The notes beneath the pieces were generated by a model, which was given only the letters and a program-made list of their open reading frames with translations, did no database searches and had not been told where the DNA came from. Source: Bhargavaea ginsengi (lineage in GTDB: Bacteria > Bacillota > Bacilli > Bacillales_A > Planococcaceae). Taken from it: a stretch of DNA of 64,000 nt. A program made the translations under genes and the position numbers. Every line of letters starts with the position of its first letter. Position 1 is the stretch's first letter. Positions 46,324 to 57,453 of this stretch are shown here, piece after piece. The stretch lies in the NCBI RefSeq assembly GCF_900109165.1, contig NZ_FNZF01000003.1:401714-465713 (forward strand). The letters are read 5' to 3'.

Positions 46324-47202
46324 TTACTTCTGTTTTGGGATGCGGACAGTGATTCTATAGAAGTCTTCCTCATCCTCTTCTTCCGTCTGCAGGCGGATCC
46401 CGCTCTGGTTAACGAGGGAGAGAGACTGGCGGATCGTATTCAATGCGATGCGGACGTCCTTGCTGACGGCCTTCCGACGCTTTTTCGGCTTTTGCTCGGG
46501 GGCCGGCTCTTCCTCAGGGGGATTCAGGATTTCCTGTATCCTTGCTTCCAGCTGTTTGACATTGTATTGATGTTCTTTGATTTCTTCGAACACCTGGAGC
46601 TGCAGGCCCTCTTCCTTGAGAGGAATCAGCGAACGGGCATGCCGTTCGGAAATCTCCCGGTCGAGGATGCCTCTTCTGATCGGCTCAGGGAGCTTCAGGA
46701 GACGGAGCTTGTTGGCTACCGTGGACTGTCCCTTTCCGAGCCGCTGCGCAAGCGCTTCTTGTGTGAGGGAATGAAGCTTAAGCAGTTTGTCGTAGGCCAT
46801 GGCTTCCTCGATCGCCGTCAGTTCTTCCCGCTGCAGGTTCTCGATGAGTGCGACAGAAGCGGTCTCTTTGTCGTCCATCTCACGGATGATGGCCGGCACT
46901 TGCGTCCAGTTCAGCTTTTTCATCGCCCGGTATCGGCGTTCGCCTGCAATAATTTCAAACTTGCCGTCCTCAATCGGACGGACGACAATCGGCTGGATCA
47001 CGCCGTGGATATTGATGGTCCTTGCCAGCTCATCGATCTTCTCTTCGTCAAAGATCGTTCTGGGCTGGAAACGGTTTGGTATGATATCGGCCAGGCGGAC
47101 CTTGATCACGTCTTCGGAACGTTCCGCCCCGCTCGCTTCAAACAATTCATCTTTATCGCTGTTCCCGAAAAAGCGCGAGAAAGTGCTTTTCAAAACGGGC
47201 AC
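46324..47202 (-). CDS. noc: Nucleoid occlusion protein Noc
   Basis: 292 residues, a ParB paralogue. The N-terminus [15 protein letters not shown] can form the membrane-targeting amphipathic helix of Noc; then [19 protein letters not shown], and helix-turn-helix [27 protein letters not shown]. Noc binds its own sites and blocks division over the nucleoid. Upstream of parA-parB as in B. subtilis. Confidence 0.93.
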   Translation of the reverse strand: MPVLKSTFSRFFGNSDKDELFEASGAERSEDVIKVRLADIIPNRFQPRTIFDEEKIDELARTINIHGVIQPIVVRPIEDGKFEIIAGERRYRAMKKLNWTQVPAIIREMDDKETASVALIENLQREELTAIEEAMAYDKLLKLHSLTQEALAQRLGKGQSTVANKLRLLKLPEPIRRGILDREISERHARSLIPLKEEGLQLQVFEEIKEHQYNVKQLEARIQEILNPPEEEPAPEQKPKKRRKAVSKDVRIALNTIRQSLSLVNQSGIRLQTEEEDEEDFYRITVRIPKQK

Positions 47203-47290
47203 CCCCTTATGGACATCCTACTACAAGACAATTCGATGCGGGACCGGAAATTCCTTCCCGGAGAGTCCAAATGTAAGAATATATAAAAAA

Positions 47291-47306
47291 TGTTCCACGT
47301 GAAACA
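47291..47306. promoter_or_regulatory. parS site between noc and rsmG
   Basis: TGTTCCACGTGAAACA, identical to the B. subtilis parS consensus. Confidence 0.95.
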
Positions 47307-47341
47307 GCATCAGATGCTATACACGCGGAACTGCAAATTCA

Positions 47342-48061
47342 TTATTTAACAAGCGGAAGTTTGCCCGGGGTGCCGGGTTTCCGCGGGTATTTCTTCGGTG
47401 TGCGGACGACTTTCTCAATGACGAAGATGTTGCGCTCGCTGTCTTCGACGGGCAGGAGGAATGAATGGGATTCCTTCAGCCGGCCGCCGAGAAGCTTCAC
47501 GGCATATTCCGCTTCCCGCATTTCTTCACCGGCAGCCGCCGCCTTCATGGAAATAAACCGGCCGCCTTCCTTCACGAGCGGAAGGCACAGTTCGGCAAGT
47601 ACCGGAAGACGCGCGACCGCGCGGGCGGTCACAACGTCGAACGCTTCGCGGAAATCCGGATTGCGTCCCGCTTCCTCAGCACGCGAATGAACAAAACGGA
47701 CATGGTCGAGCCCGAGCTCTTTTCCGAGCTCATCAAGGAATGTGATCCGCTTGTTGAGCGAATCGATGATGGTCACCCGCAGTTCCGGGAAGCAGATCTT
47801 CAGCGGAATGCTTGGGAAGCCCGCGCCCGCGCCGACGTCACAGACAGTCAGCGGCCCGTCGAACGGAGCCTGGAATGCTGCGCTCACCGAATCGTAGAAA
47901 TGCTTCAGATAAACCTGTTCACGGTCCGTGATGGCAGTCAGATTCATCTTTTCATTCCACTCGACGAGCAACTCGTAGTAGCGGCGGAACTGGCCGATTT
48001 GCCGTTCATTCAGCGAAATGCCGCGCTTTTCAAGTTCCTGCACAAATTGTTCTTCATTCAT
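47342..48061 (-). CDS. rsmG: 16S rRNA (guanine527-N7)-methyltransferase RsmG
   Basis: 239 residues of Rossmann methyltransferase: SAM loop [17 protein letters not shown] and the RsmG segment [19 protein letters not shown]. Start at ATG 48061 with AAGGGG upstream. Follows mnmG on the same strand. Confidence 0.97.
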   Translation of the reverse strand: MNEEQFVQELEKRGISLNERQIGQFRRYYELLVEWNEKMNLTAITDREQVYLKHFYDSVSAAFQAPFDGPLTVCDVGAGAGFPSIPLKICFPELRVTIIDSLNKRITFLDELGKELGLDHVRFVHSRAEEAGRNPDFREAFDVVTARAVARLPVLAELCLPLVKEGGRFISMKAAAAGEEMREAEYAVKLLGGRLKESHSFLLPVEDSERNIFVIEKVVRTPKKYPRKPGTPGKLPLVK

Positions 48062-48125
48062 AGAGACGGTTCCCCTTCCATAAATCAGGCCGATGCGAAT
48101 CTTATTCACATCGGCCTATTGGTGT

Positions 48126-50015
48126 TTAACCGGATACTTTTGCAATTCTTCCCTGTTCGATATAGACGAGCAGGATGGAGATGTCTGCCGGGTTGACGCC
48201 CGAGATCCGGGAAGCCTGCGCGATGGAGAGAGGCCGGACTTCCTTGAGGTTGTGACGTGCTTCGGAAGCGATTCCCTGGATGGCATCGTAGTCGATGTCT
48301 TCGGGGATCTTCTTGTCTTCCATCTTTTTCAGGCGTTCCACCTGCTGCATCGACTTGTTGATGTAGCCCTCATATTTAACCTGGATCTCGACCTGTTCCT
48401 TGACCTCTTCCGGCAGTTCCACATCCGATGGAGCGGCGGCTTCGATCAGGCCGTAGTGGACTTCTGGCCGGCGCAGCAGGTCAGAAGCGTGGATCGCTTC
48501 CTTCAGCTCGGTACCACCGATTTCACGGATGGCCTCCTGAAGTGCGTCGTCCGGCTTCAGAACGGTGCGGCTGAGACGTTTGATCTCGTCTTCGATCATC
48601 CGCTTCTTATCGATAAACAGAGCATACCGCTCCTCGCTCTGCAGCCCGATTTTGTGGCCGATCTCCGTCAGGCGAAGGTCGGCATTGTCGTGGCGCAGCA
48701 GCAGGCGGTATTCCGCACGCGAAGTGAGGAGGCGGTAGGGCTCGTTCGTACCCTTGGTCACGAGATCATCGATGAGAACGCCGATGTAGGCATCGGAGCG
48801 GCTCAGGATGACTTCCTCACGGCCGAGCACCCGTGCAGCGGCATTGATGCCTGCCATGATACCCTGTGCGGCCGCTTCTTCATAGCCTGAAGTGCCGTTG
48901 ATCTGGCCTGCGGTGTAAAGACCGCGGATCCTCTTGGTCTCGAGTGTCGGCCAAAGCTGTGTCGGTACGATCGCATCGTATTCGATGGCATAGCCGGCGC
49001 GCATCATTTCGGCCTTTTCAAGACCCGGGATCGTTTCAAGCAGCCGGCGCTGGATGTGCTCCGGCAGGCTGGTGGACAGTCCCTGCACATACACTTCCCG
49101 CGTATTGCGGCCTTCCGGCTCGAGGAAGATCTGGTGGCGCGGCTTGTCACTGAACCGGACGATCTTGTCTTCGATCGACGGGCAGTAGCGCGGGCCCTTA
49201 CCTTTGATCATACCGGAATACATCGGCGACAGGTTCAGGTTGTCGTTGATGATTTCGTGTGTTTCTCCGGTTGTGTAAGTGAGCCAGCACGGCAGCTGGT
49301 CGGTGATGAACTCGGTCGTCTCGTAGCTGAACGCCCGCGGTTCTTCATCTCCCGGCTGTATTTCCGTCTTGCTGTAGTCGATCGTGCGGCTGTTTACACG
49401 CGGAGGCGTCCCGGTTTTAAAACGGACTGTTTCAAAGCCGAGCTCCTCAAGGTTTTCCGCAAGGCGGATCGAAGGCTGCTGGTGATTAGGGCCGCTGGAG
49501 TATTTCAGGTCTCCGATGATAATCTCGCCGCGGAGGAACGTCCCCGTCGTGACAATGACCGTTTCAGCGCGGTAAACGGCGCCGACCTGTGTGATGAGGC
49601 CCTTTATTTCGCCGTCTTCGACAATCAGTTCCTCTACGATGCCCTGGTGGAGGTGAAGATTCTCCTGTTCCTCGAGCATGCTCTTCATTTCCTGTTGGTA
49701 AAGAACTTTGTCGGCCTGCGCACGGAGTGCCCGTACGGCAGGGCCTTTTCCTGTATTCAGCATGCGCATCTGGATATGCGTTTTATCAATGACTTTCCCC
49801 ATCGCGCCGCCGAGCGCGTCGATTTCGCGGACGACAATCCCTTTCGCAGGACCGCCGATCGACGGATTGCACGGCATGAACGCGATCATATCGAGGTTCA
49901 TCGTGAGCATGAGGGTCGATGCACCCATTTTCGCTGCGGCCAGGCCGGCTTCGACGCCTGCGTGGCCCGCTCCGATGACGATTACATCGAACTTGCCTGC
50001 TTCAAATTGTGGCAT
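48126..50015 (-). CDS. mnmG: tRNA uridine 5-carboxymethylaminomethyl modification enzyme MnmG
   Basis: 629 residues: FAD loop [19 protein letters not shown], signature [12 protein letters not shown] and [18 protein letters not shown]-terminal MnmE-binding helical domain. With MnmE it installs the cmnm5 group on wobble U34. Confidence 0.98.
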   Translation of the reverse strand: MPQFEAGKFDVIVIGAGHAGVEAGLAAAKMGASTLMLTMNLDMIAFMPCNPSIGGPAKGIVVREIDALGGAMGKVIDKTHIQMRMLNTGKGPAVRALRAQADKVLYQQEMKSMLEEQENLHLHQGIVEELIVEDGEIKGLITQVGAVYRAETVIVTTGTFLRGEIIIGDLKYSSGPNHQQPSIRLAENLEELGFETVRFKTGTPPRVNSRTIDYSKTEIQPGDEEPRAFSYETTEFITDQLPCWLTYTTGETHEIINDNLNLSPMYSGMIKGKGPRYCPSIEDKIVRFSDKPRHQIFLEPEGRNTREVYVQGLSTSLPEHIQRRLLETIPGLEKAEMMRAGYAIEYDAIVPTQLWPTLETKRIRGLYTAGQINGTSGYEEAAAQGIMAGINAAARVLGREEVILSRSDAYIGVLIDDLVTKGTNEPYRLLTSRAEYRLLLRHDNADLRLTEIGHKIGLQSEERYALFIDKKRMIEDEIKRLSRTVLKPDDALQEAIREIGGTELKEAIHASDLLRRPEVHYGLIEAAAPSDVELPEEVKEQVEIQVKYEGYINKSMQQVERLKKMEDKKIPEDIDYDAIQGIASEARHNLKEVRPLSIAQASRISGVNPADISILLVYIEQGRIAKVSG

Positions 50016-50069
50016 GTTCGTTCATCCTTCCTAATATCTGAATATATGAAGCCGGCACCGGGCCGGCAT

Positions 50070-51455
50070 TTACTTTCCTAGACAGAACTGCGAGAACAAC
50101 TCATTGATGAGGCTTTCCTGCACGGTATCCCCGATGATCTCACCGAGGATTTCCCATGCGCGCGTGACGTCGATCTGTACCATGTCCACCGGGACGCCTG
50201 CTTCCGCCGCAGAAATGGCATCATCGACGGAACGCCGTGCCTGGTGAAGCAGCGCCACGTGGCGGGCATTCGACACATACGTCATGTCCTGGGAACCTGT
50301 GTGTCCCTCAAAGAACATCGAGGCGATCGCCTCTTCCAGCTCATCGACGCCCTCATCCTTAAGGAGGGAAGTCGTGACGACCGGCGCATTGCCCGTTTGG
50401 CTGCGGACCTCATCAATATCCAATTTGCGCGGAAGGTCAGTTTTGTTCGCGACGACGATGACGTCCATGCCGCGTACCGCCTCGAACAGTCGGATATCCT
50501 CTTCGCTCAGTTCCTCCGAACTGTTCAGCACGAGGAGGATGAGGTCGGCTTCCTTCAGCACCTTGCGGGAACGCTCGACGCCGATCCGCTCGACGATGTC
50601 TTCGGTTTCCCTGATGCCGGCCGTGTCGACCAGCTTCAGCGGGACTCCGCGCACATTGACGTATTCTTCGATAATGTCACGTGTCGTCCCCGCGATATCG
50701 GTGACGATCGCCTTGTTTTCCTGCAGGAGGCTGTTGAGGAGCGACGATTTTCCGACGTTCGGACGTCCGATGATCGCCGTCGACAGTCCCTCCCGGAGAA
50801 TCTTGCCCTGTCCGGACGTGCGGATGAGGCCGTCGATTTCCGAACGGACCCATGTGCACTTCTCGATCAGGACCGGAAGCGTCATTTCCTCAACATCGTC
50901 ATATTCCGGATAGTCGATGTTCACTTCCACCTGTGCGAGTGTTTCGATCAGCGCCTGGCGCAGCTCCCCGATCAGCCGGGACAGCCGGCCCTCCATCTGT
51001 CCGAGTGCGACATCCATCGCACGGTCGGTCTTGGAGCGGATCAGGTCCATGACCCCTTCCGCCTGGGACAGGTCGATCCGGCCGTTCAGGAAGGCACGCT
51101 TTGTGAACTCACCGGGCTCGGCAAGTCGCGCGCCGCCCCGGAGGACCAGTTCGAGAACGCGGTTCACCGATACAAGTCCGCCGTGGCAGTTGATCTCGAT
51201 GACGTCTTCCCGTGTATAGGTTTTCGGTGCCTTCATCAGGGACACCATTACTTCCTCTGCTGTTTTCCCCGTTTCCGGGTCGACGAGATGGCCGTAGTGG
51301 ATCGTATGCGATGCCGATTCGGCCAGCGTCTTGCCGGAAGGCGAGCGGAACAGCTTGTCGGTGATTCCGACTGCTTCATCTCCGCTCAGCCGGACGATGG
51401 CAATCGCGCCCTCGCCCATAGGTGTGGATATCGCCGCAATCGTATCAAATTCCAT
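50070..51455 (-). CDS. mnmE: tRNA modification GTPase MnmE
   Basis: 461 residues: N-terminal formyl-THF binding domain ([16 protein letters not shown]), helical domain with an inserted G domain ([27 protein letters not shown]) and the C-terminal CLGK (CxGK). ATG 51455 follows GGGGTGG. Upstream lies a DnaA-box palindrome. Confidence 0.98.
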   Translation of the reverse strand: MEFDTIAAISTPMGEGAIAIVRLSGDEAVGITDKLFRSPSGKTLAESASHTIHYGHLVDPETGKTAEEVMVSLMKAPKTYTREDVIEINCHGGLVSVNRVLELVLRGGARLAEPGEFTKRAFLNGRIDLSQAEGVMDLIRSKTDRAMDVALGQMEGRLSRLIGELRQALIETLAQVEVNIDYPEYDDVEEMTLPVLIEKCTWVRSEIDGLIRTSGQGKILREGLSTAIIGRPNVGKSSLLNSLLQENKAIVTDIAGTTRDIIEEYVNVRGVPLKLVDTAGIRETEDIVERIGVERSRKVLKEADLILLVLNSSEELSEEDIRLFEAVRGMDVIVVANKTDLPRKLDIDEVRSQTGNAPVVTTSLLKDEGVDELEEAIASMFFEGHTGSQDMTYVSNARHVALLHQARRSVDDAISAAEAGVPVDMVQIDVTRAWEILGEIIGDTVQESLINELFSQFCLGK

Positions 51456-51478
51456 TCCGGCCACCCCTTTCTATATTG

Positions 51479-51496
51479 TTATCCACATGTGGACAA
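51479..51496. promoter_or_regulatory. DnaA-box palindrome upstream of mnmE
   Basis: TTATCCACA (perfect) immediately followed by TGTGGACAA (one mismatch from an inverted box), a near-perfect 18-bp palindrome just before the mnmE ribosome binding site. Confidence 0.6.
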
Positions 51497-51684
51497 TCCG
51501 CATGCGGGCATGGTGATCTAACATAATATAGTACCACAAACACTCCACATGGAAAAGTGGCGGGTTTGAAGAGGAATAAATAACCGGCATAACATACCGA
51601 GACAGATCGCAGCAGCTTGCCGAACACCGTGTCCGGAAGTCTGTTGTGTAACAGAAACCCGCATATTTCTCCGCTAAACAAGCA

Positions 51685-51721
51685 CCAAAAAAGCCGGACA
51701 GCATGTGTTGCTGTCCGGCTG
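51685..51721 (-). terminator. Terminator of the rpmH-to-jag transcript
   Basis: AGCCGGACAGCA/TTGCTGTCCGGCT stem, followed on the minus strand by TTTTTT. Confidence 0.93.
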
Positions 51722-51725
51722 CTTC

Positions 51726-52625
51726 TTATTTATGCGGTTCAATCACAAGATGTCGGTGCGGTTCCTTGCCTTCCGAATGAGTGTCAACGTCAAAGCGCTC
51801 CGAGAGGGCATGGTGGATGATTTTCCGCTCCGAAGAGGGCATCGGTTCCAGCGCCACGCGCGCACCGGTCCGGACTGCCTGATCGGCTTTCCGCTCGGCA
51901 AGCATCTTCAGCGTTTCAGCACGCTTTGCCCGGTAATCTCCGACGTCGACCGAGACAACGAGGAACTGCTTGGCATAGTTGTTGGCGACCACCTGGACAA
52001 GCTGCTGGAGCGCGTTCAGGGTTTGGCCGCGCTTGCCGATCAGCAGTGCCGCTTTTTCACTTTCCAGGCGGAATTCAAGATTCTTTCCATCAAGCGCGTG
52101 GAACACTTCCGCGTCCTCCGCCCCCATCTCCCGAACGACGGATTTCAGGTAACCGGCGGTCATGCCGATCGCCTCGTCAAGGTCCCGCTCCTGCTCTTCA
52201 CCGGACTCTTCCGGACGGACGGGCTCAAGCGGCTCCACGGGAACAACCGGGACGGCTGGACCCTTTTCTTCATCTTCGTTCTTGTCAAAAGGGACGGGAT
52301 CCGGTTCTGCCGGATCTTCCGGCTGCACAGTTCCTGCCGATGCCGGGCCCTCAGAAGTGATGGGCTCCAGAGGCTTTGCCATCGGTTCACCGGGCGCTTC
52401 CTCCGCAGGTTCCACTTTTGCCGCAACAGATGCGGCTTCAGGCTCAGTGCTGACCACTTCGGCCGTGACGCGCACCGAAGCCTCGCGCGCACCGAAGCCG
52501 AGAAACCCTTTTTTGCCTTCATCAATGATCTCGATTTTCACCTGATCACGGGTCAGGCCGAGTTTGGCCAGTGCGTTCGAGACTGCCTCATCGACCGTGG
52601 TGCCCGTCGCGACCGTCTGAATCAT
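51726..52625 (-). CDS. khpB: KhpB/Jag RNA-binding protein (SpoIIIJ-associated)
   Basis: 299 residues: N-terminal Jag domain (QTVATGTTVDEAVSNALAKL, residues 2-50), a long acidic Pro/Glu linker (about 70-145), then KH (GKRGQTLNALQQLVQVV) and R3H (ALEPMPSSERKIIHHAL) domains. It partners with KhpA in RNA binding and affects division and wall growth. Overlaps the yidC stop by 4 bases. Confidence 0.93.
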   Translation of the reverse strand: MIQTVATGTTVDEAVSNALAKLGLTRDQVKIEIIDEGKKGFLGFGAREASVRVTAEVVSTEPEAASVAAKVEPAEEAPGEPMAKPLEPITSEGPASAGTVQPEDPAEPDPVPFDKNEDEEKGPAVPVVPVEPLEPVRPEESGEEQERDLDEAIGMTAGYLKSVVREMGAEDAEVFHALDGKNLEFRLESEKAALLIGKRGQTLNALQQLVQVVANNYAKQFLVVSVDVGDYRAKRAETLKMLAERKADQAVRTGARVALEPMPSSERKIIHHALSERFDVDTHSEGKEPHRHLVIEPHK

Positions 52626-53488
52626 TTTTTCTTCCCTCCTGATTTGCCGCCCTTTTTCTTTGCCTTCGGCTGTGCCGCAGGACGGGAGCCTGCCGGCTTC
52701 TGCTGCGCCGGACGCTTCACTGCATCCTGTGCTGTCGCCGCGGTTGCCGGCTCGGCTTTTTTCTGGAACGGCTTGTACATGAAGATGTTCGTAATGAATG
52801 AAATGATGTTACCGATGATCCAGTAGAGCGTCAGCGCAGACGGCAGGAATGTACCGAAAGCGAAGATCATGACCGGCATAAAGTACATCATTGCCTTCAT
52901 TTGCGGATTGTCCATGGCCGGACCAGTACGGAGCACGACAAACTGAGCAGCCGCTGCGATAAACGCCAGAATAATGCTCGGTTCTGCGAGATGGACGCCG
53001 AAAATGTCACCAAGGGCAATCTCAGGCGTATTGTTCATCCGGCTGATTGCATGGTAGATACCGATCAGGATCGGCATCTGGACAAGTACAGGCAAGCAGC
53101 CCGCTGCCGGGTTGACTTCCCGTGTTTTAAGGAGCTGCTGGAACTCCTCCTGGTATTTCTTCTGCGTGACGGCATCCTTTGACGGATACTTCGCCTGCAG
53201 TGCCTTGATTTCAGGCTGGATCTCCTGCATCCGTTTCGAACTCTGCACCTGCTTGATCATAAGCGGCAGAATAACAAGGCGGATAAGGATGGTTACCGCG
53301 ATGATCGCCAATCCGTACGTGCCGAGCAGACCTTTGAACATCGTGATGATCGAGACAAGCGGCCAGACGATAAATTTATTCCAGAATCCTTCGCTGTCCT
53401 CATAGATCGGTTCATTGAATTCCGTACAACCCGCGAGGAACGCGGCCAGGAATGCGACCATGAGAACCAGCCACAACTTCTTCTTCAA
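52622..53488 (-). CDS. yidC: Membrane protein insertase YidC (SpoIIIJ/MisCA)
   Basis: 288 residues: lipoprotein signal with AFLAGC (C21), five membrane segments, and YidC signature regions KRMQEIQPEIKALQAKYP and NPAAGCLPVLVQMPILIGIY. A basic Lys/Gly-rich tail (KKKGGKSGGKKK) contacts ribosomes. Inserts membrane proteins alone or with SecYEG. Confidence 0.97.
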   Translation of the reverse strand: MKKKLWLVLMVAFLAAFLAGCTEFNEPIYEDSEGFWNKFIVWPLVSIITMFKGLLGTYGLAIIAVTILIRLVILPLMIKQVQSSKRMQEIQPEIKALQAKYPSKDAVTQKKYQEEFQQLLKTREVNPAAGCLPVLVQMPILIGIYHAISRMNNTPEIALGDIFGVHLAEPSIILAFIAAAAQFVVLRTGPAMDNPQMKAMMYFMPVMIFAFGTFLPSALTLYWIIGNIISFITNIFMYKPFQKKAEPATAATAQDAVKRPAQQKPAGSRPAAQPKAKKKGGKSGGKKK

Positions 53489-53571
53489 AACCTTTCCCCC
53501 AGACGTTCATTCTTTTCCTGCGGCGGCTATTCCGCCTTTCCCACCATCGTACCATGCGGGAGCAGAGCGTT

Positions 53572-53916
53572 CTACTTCTTTCTAAGCACCTTGGCGATCC
53601 TCATGATATGGATCAGGCTCTTCTTCGTCGTATGGAAGTCGATTGAAGCCGCCTGGCTGCGGGCGATGATGATATAGTCCATATCTTTGCGGAGATCATC
53701 CTTCAATTCATGCACTGCCTGCCTGACATAGCGCTTGATCCTGTTGCGCGTGACCGCATTGCCGATCTTTTTCGAGACGGAAATGCCGAGCCTGAACTCC
53801 TCCTGCCCCTCCGTCCTGAGCGAATAGATGACAAACTGACGGTTTGCAAACGACTTCCCGTGCTTGAATACCCGCTGGAATTCCTCATTTTTCTTCACCC
53901 GCTGGTATTTGTTCAT
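53572..53916 (-). CDS. rnpA: Ribonuclease P protein component
   Basis: 114 residues with the RnpA signature [14 protein letters not shown] and an N-terminal [10 protein letters not shown]. Assists the RNase P RNA in tRNA 5' maturation. ATG 53916 lies eight bases after AGGTGG; the GTG at 53928 is inside that site. Confidence 0.97.
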   Translation of the reverse strand: MNKYQRVKKNEEFQRVFKHGKSFANRQFVIYSLRTEGQEEFRLGISVSKKIGNAVTRNRIKRYVRQAVHELKDDLRKDMDYIIIARSQAASIDFHTTKKSLIHIMRIAKVLRKK

Positions 53917-54017
53917 GTTAGGGTCCACCTGCTTCTCGTTTACTCTTCTTCCTTATAAGGTAGGGGATCGGCCAGGATTCCTTACCTATTCATTTCCTTC
54001 CCGGCCGCCCCTAAACG

Positions 54018-54052
54018 AAAAAAAAGACCACTGAAGTGATCAGTGGACTTAT
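54018..54052 (-). terminator. Hairpin after rpmH
   Basis: GTCCACTG/CAGTGGTC stem followed on the minus strand by a T-run; it lies between rpmH and rnpA and may attenuate rnpA expression. Confidence 0.8.
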
Positions 54053-54183
54053 GCCGAAAGTACTTTTCTTCCTCTGCGGCGACGTGCAGCCAAAATGCGG
54101 CGGCCGCTCTTTGTCTTCATGCGCGCACGGAATCCGTGTACTTTGCTGTGCTTGCGTTTATTTGGTTGATACGTACGTTTCAT
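54049..54183 (-). CDS. rpmH: Ribosomal protein L34
   Basis: 44 residues, [18 protein letters not shown] and [10 protein letters not shown] end; canonical L34. ATG 54183 follows GGAGGTG; the longer frame is not used. First gene to the left of oriC. Confidence 0.99.
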   Translation of the reverse strand: MKRTYQPNKRKHSKVHGFRARMKTKSGRRILAARRRRGRKVLSA

Positions 54184-54689
54184 AGTCAGGGCACCTCCTA
54201 ATCGTTGCCGTTTAAACATCGGACAGTCTTGCACATTATATAAGACACAGAAAGCCGTGTCAATAGTTTATTCCATCCGCAGTTCCGGGATCTTCCCTGT
54301 GCCTGCTTTTCTGCCGGCTGTAAAGTTATCCACGGTTCTCCCGAGGCGGCTGTGCGCGCAGTTCGACAGGAAAAAAGTTATTCACACCCCTTATCGACAA
54401 GTTTCGCACAACACAACCCCCTGTGGATAAAGGGTTTGTGCACAGAAAAACGGCGTGTGGATAAGTCCCGCAATCGGTTGTCAGAGGCGGGTTTTTCTGT
54501 TACGATGTTGGAGCATAACTTTTCCGGGGGAATTCACCGGTTAAATCTTATCCACAATTGTTGATAGGTTGTGGATAATTTTTTCCGCATTTTTTAAAAC
54601 TGCTTGTCCACAACTTGTGGATTTGTTCGCAAATCCCTTTAATAGGGTCACGATTCGACAACCAAATAAAAAGAAAAGGAGGTTTCGTG
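54184..54689. other. oriC, part 1: DnaA-box cluster upstream of dnaA
   Basis: DnaA boxes: TTATCCACG 54326-54334, TTATTCACA 54378-54386, TTATCGACA 54391-54399, TGTGGATAA 54422-54430, TGTGGATAA 54456-54464, TTATCCACA 54548-54556, TGTGGATAA 54570-54578 and TTGTCCACA 54604-54612. Genes diverge here: leftward genes are on minus, dnaA rightward on plus. This matches the incAB part of the B. subtilis origin and includes the dnaA promoter, likely autoregulated. Confidence 0.93.
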
Positions 54690-56039
54690 TTGGAACAGTT
54701 CGATGATTTATGGAACCAGGTGCTTGCCAGGGTCGAACAGCGGATTTCCAAGCCAAGCTTCGACACGTGGCTTAAATCGACACGCATGATCGATTACCGG
54801 AATGACACCATCATCATCGGCGCGCCCAATTCGTTCACGCGTGACTGGCTGGAGAACCACTATATCCAGCTGATCGCGGGTATTATGAGCGAACTCACCG
54901 GCGAAGACGTACATATCCGTTTTACCGTGCCCGAAGACGCCGATGAAGAAGCGTTCGATATGCCGAAACCCGCACCCAAGCCGAAAAACGGACGGCATGT
55001 CGACCAATCTGACGGCATGCTCAATCCGAAGTACACCTTCGATACTTTTGTCATCGGTTCGGGCAACCGGTTTGCCCATGCTGCCTCCTTGGCCGTAGCC
55101 GAAGCTCCGGCCAAGGCTTACAACCCCCTCTTCATCTATGGGGGCGTCGGCTTGGGCAAGACCCACCTGATGCATGCGATCGGCCATTATGTGCGCGAGC
55201 ACAAGCCGGATGCAAAAGTTGTTTATCTTTCCTCAGAAAAGTTCACGAACGAGTTCATCAACTCGATCCGTGATAACGAAGCCGTCGAGTTCCGGGACAA
55301 GTACCGGAATGTCGATGTGCTGCTGATTGATGATATTCAATTCATCGCGGGAAAAGAACAGACCCAGGAAGAGTTCTTCCATACATTCAATACGCTGCAT
55401 GAGTCATCAAAGCAGATCGTCATCTCCAGTGACCGTCCGCCAAAGGAGATCCCGACGCTTGAAGACAGGCTCCGCTCGCGCTTTGAATGGGGGCTTATCA
55501 CCGATATCACACCGCCCGATCTCGAGACCCGGATTGCCATCCTGCGCAAAAAAGCGAAGGCGGATGGCCTTGTTGACGTGTCCAATGAAGTCATGATGTA
55601 CATCGCGAACCAGATCGATACCAATATTCGCGAACTTGAAGGCGCACTGATCCGTGTCGTGGCGTATTCGTCACTCGTCAATGAGGACATCACGCCAAAA
55701 TTGGCCGAAGAAGCGCTCAAGGATATCATCCCGAATGCCCGGCCGCGCCAGGTCACGATCCTCGACATTCAGAAAGCCGTCGGTGAGCACTTCAGCATCC
55801 GGCTTGAAGATTTTGCTGCTAAAAAGCGTACCAAGTCCATCGCTTTCCCAAGACAGGTCGCCATGTACCTTTCCCGGGAAATGACCGAGTTCTCGCTGCC
55901 GAAAATCGGCGATGAATTCGGAGGACGGGACCATTCTACCGTCATCCATGCGCACGAGAAAATCTCGAAAATGCTCAAGGAAGACCAGAATCTTCAGCAG
56001 GACATTAAAGAAATCCGCTCCGTTCTCGGCAAAAACTGA
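54690..56039 (+). CDS. dnaA: Chromosomal replication initiator DnaA
   Basis: 449 residues: domain I ([22 protein letters not shown]), linker II, AAA+ domain III (Walker [11 protein letters not shown], Walker B LLIDDIQF) and domain IV with DnaA-box-binding [19 protein letters not shown] 54690 is chosen: AAAGGAGG is seven bases upstream and B. subtilis dnaA also uses TTG; the GTG three bases earlier is an alternative. Confidence 0.98.
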   Translation: MEQFDDLWNQVLARVEQRISKPSFDTWLKSTRMIDYRNDTIIIGAPNSFTRDWLENHYIQLIAGIMSELTGEDVHIRFTVPEDADEEAFDMPKPAPKPKNGRHVDQSDGMLNPKYTFDTFVIGSGNRFAHAASLAVAEAPAKAYNPLFIYGGVGLGKTHLMHAIGHYVREHKPDAKVVYLSSEKFTNEFINSIRDNEAVEFRDKYRNVDVLLIDDIQFIAGKEQTQEEFFHTFNTLHESSKQIVISSDRPPKEIPTLEDRLRSRFEWGLITDITPPDLETRIAILRKKAKADGLVDVSNEVMMYIANQIDTNIRELEGALIRVVAYSSLVNEDITPKLAEEALKDIIPNARPRQVTILDIQKAVGEHFSIRLEDFAAKKRTKSIAFPRQVAMYLSREMTEFSLPKIGDEFGGRDHSTVIHAHEKISKMLKEDQNLQQDIKEIRSVLGKN

Positions 56040-56205
56040 TGTGGATAACCCCACTTCCGGGGAGCACCCGTGCCAACAGGTTATGCACATGTAGATAAGC
56101 ACGGAGCAATTGGTCAAAACGGACTTATCAACTTATCCACAGCCCCTACTACTATTACTAACTATCTTTTTACTTTTAAATTAAATATATAAGCGAGGTA
56201 TCGAG
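56040..56205. other. oriC, part 2: dnaA-dnaN intergenic with unwinding region
   Basis: Boxes TGTGGATAA 56040-56048, TTATGCACA 56081-56089, TGTAGATAA 56090-56098, TTATCAACT 56125-56133, TTATCCACA 56133-56141. The last is followed by GCCCC and a CTACTACTATTACTA tract (56146-56160), matching the DnaA-trio arrangement, then an AT-rich stretch to 56200. This is the probable unwinding site. Confidence 0.9.
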
Positions 56206-57342
56206 ATGAAATTTGAGATTGCGAGGGACCGGCTTCTGGACGGATTAAACGACGTCATGAAAGCTGTCAGTTCAAAAGCAGCCATTCCGATTCTGACGGG
56301 CATCAAACTGGACGTTGATGAAGAAGGGCTTCACCTGACAGGAAGCGATTCGGATATTACGATCCAGACATTTATCCCTGCGGAAGAAAACGGAGAGCAG
56401 CTCATCCGGACATCCCAGCGCGGCTCGATCGTGCTGCAGGCCAAATACTTCAACGAAATCGTCAGGAAGCTTCCGACAAACGACATCGAAATCGAAGTGA
56501 GCGGACATCTGCAGACACACATCCGGTCCGGAAAATCCGAATTCCATCTGATCGGCTCCGATGCGGAAGATTACCCACAGTTACCGGAAATTGATGACGA
56601 CAGGCATTTTGCCATCCCGGCGGATCTGCTGAAGTCGATCATCCGGGAAACAGTATTTGCCGTATCAGCATCAGAATCACGCCCGATCCTGACAGGTGTC
56701 CACTGGCAGGTGCAGGAAGATGAGCTGGTCTGCGTTGCGACCGACAGCCACCGGCTGGCCCGCCGAAAGACCCGGCTTGAGAACGCACCTGAAGACGACT
56801 ACAGTGTCGTCATCCCGGGCAAGAGCCTTCAGGAACTTAACAAGATCCTCGGAGATTCCAATGATCCGGTCGGTATCACGATGAGCAACAAGCAGGTGCT
56901 GTTCCGGGCTGGCCATGTCCTGTTCTATTCGCGGCTTCTTGAAGGGAACTATCCGGATACAAGCAGGCTCATCCCGTCGGAGTACAAAACCGACATCCAT
57001 GTAAACGGCAAGACACTTCTCCAGTCGATCGACCGTGCCTCCCTGCTTGCCCGCGAGGAGCGGAACAATGTTGTCCGTTTTTCGGCAGACGGCAGCAACA
57101 CCGTCGAAATCTCCTCGAACTCCCCGGAAATCGGGAAAGTCGAAGAACAGGTGGAAACGGCTTCCGTCGAAGGGGAAGAGCTGAAAATATCCTTTAGCGC
57201 GAAATACATGATGGATGCGCTTCGAGCAATCGAGGGACAGGACATCGTGATCAGGTTCACCGGCGCAATGCGGCCATTTATTTTGAAGTCGGCCGAGGAC
57301 GACACGCTCCTGCAGCTGATCCTCCCGGTACGCACATACTGA
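56206..57342 (+). CDS. dnaN: DNA polymerase III beta subunit (sliding clamp)
   Basis: 378 residues in three similar clamp domains (MKFEIARDRLLDGLNDVMKAV at the start, ending LQLILPVRTY). Ring dimer that tethers polymerase III to DNA. GCGAGG precedes the ATG. A terminator follows. Confidence 0.98.
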   Translation: MKFEIARDRLLDGLNDVMKAVSSKAAIPILTGIKLDVDEEGLHLTGSDSDITIQTFIPAEENGEQLIRTSQRGSIVLQAKYFNEIVRKLPTNDIEIEVSGHLQTHIRSGKSEFHLIGSDAEDYPQLPEIDDDRHFAIPADLLKSIIRETVFAVSASESRPILTGVHWQVQEDELVCVATDSHRLARRKTRLENAPEDDYSVVIPGKSLQELNKILGDSNDPVGITMSNKQVLFRAGHVLFYSRLLEGNYPDTSRLIPSEYKTDIHVNGKTLLQSIDRASLLAREERNNVVRFSADGSNTVEISSNSPEIGKVEEQVETASVEGEELKISFSAKYMMDALRAIEGQDIVIRFTGAMRPFILKSAEDDTLLQLILPVRTY

Positions 57343-57355
57343 TCACCGAATGGAA

Positions 57356-57390
57356 AGAAAGGGACAGCCCGAAATGGCTGTTCCTTTTGT
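57356..57390 (+). terminator. Terminator of dnaN
   Basis: AAAGGGACAGCC/GGCTGTTCCTTTT stem with a six-base loop and short T-run. Confidence 0.8.
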
Positions 57391-57453
57391 TTATCGTCAG
57401 GAAGCGATAAAATAGAGGAATGGACGAATATTGGACGAAGGGCGGTGTCGACC

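Noticed and set aside
45505..47286. 593-codon plus-strand frame opposite parA and noc
   Set aside because: Shadow of two conserved genes on the other strand.
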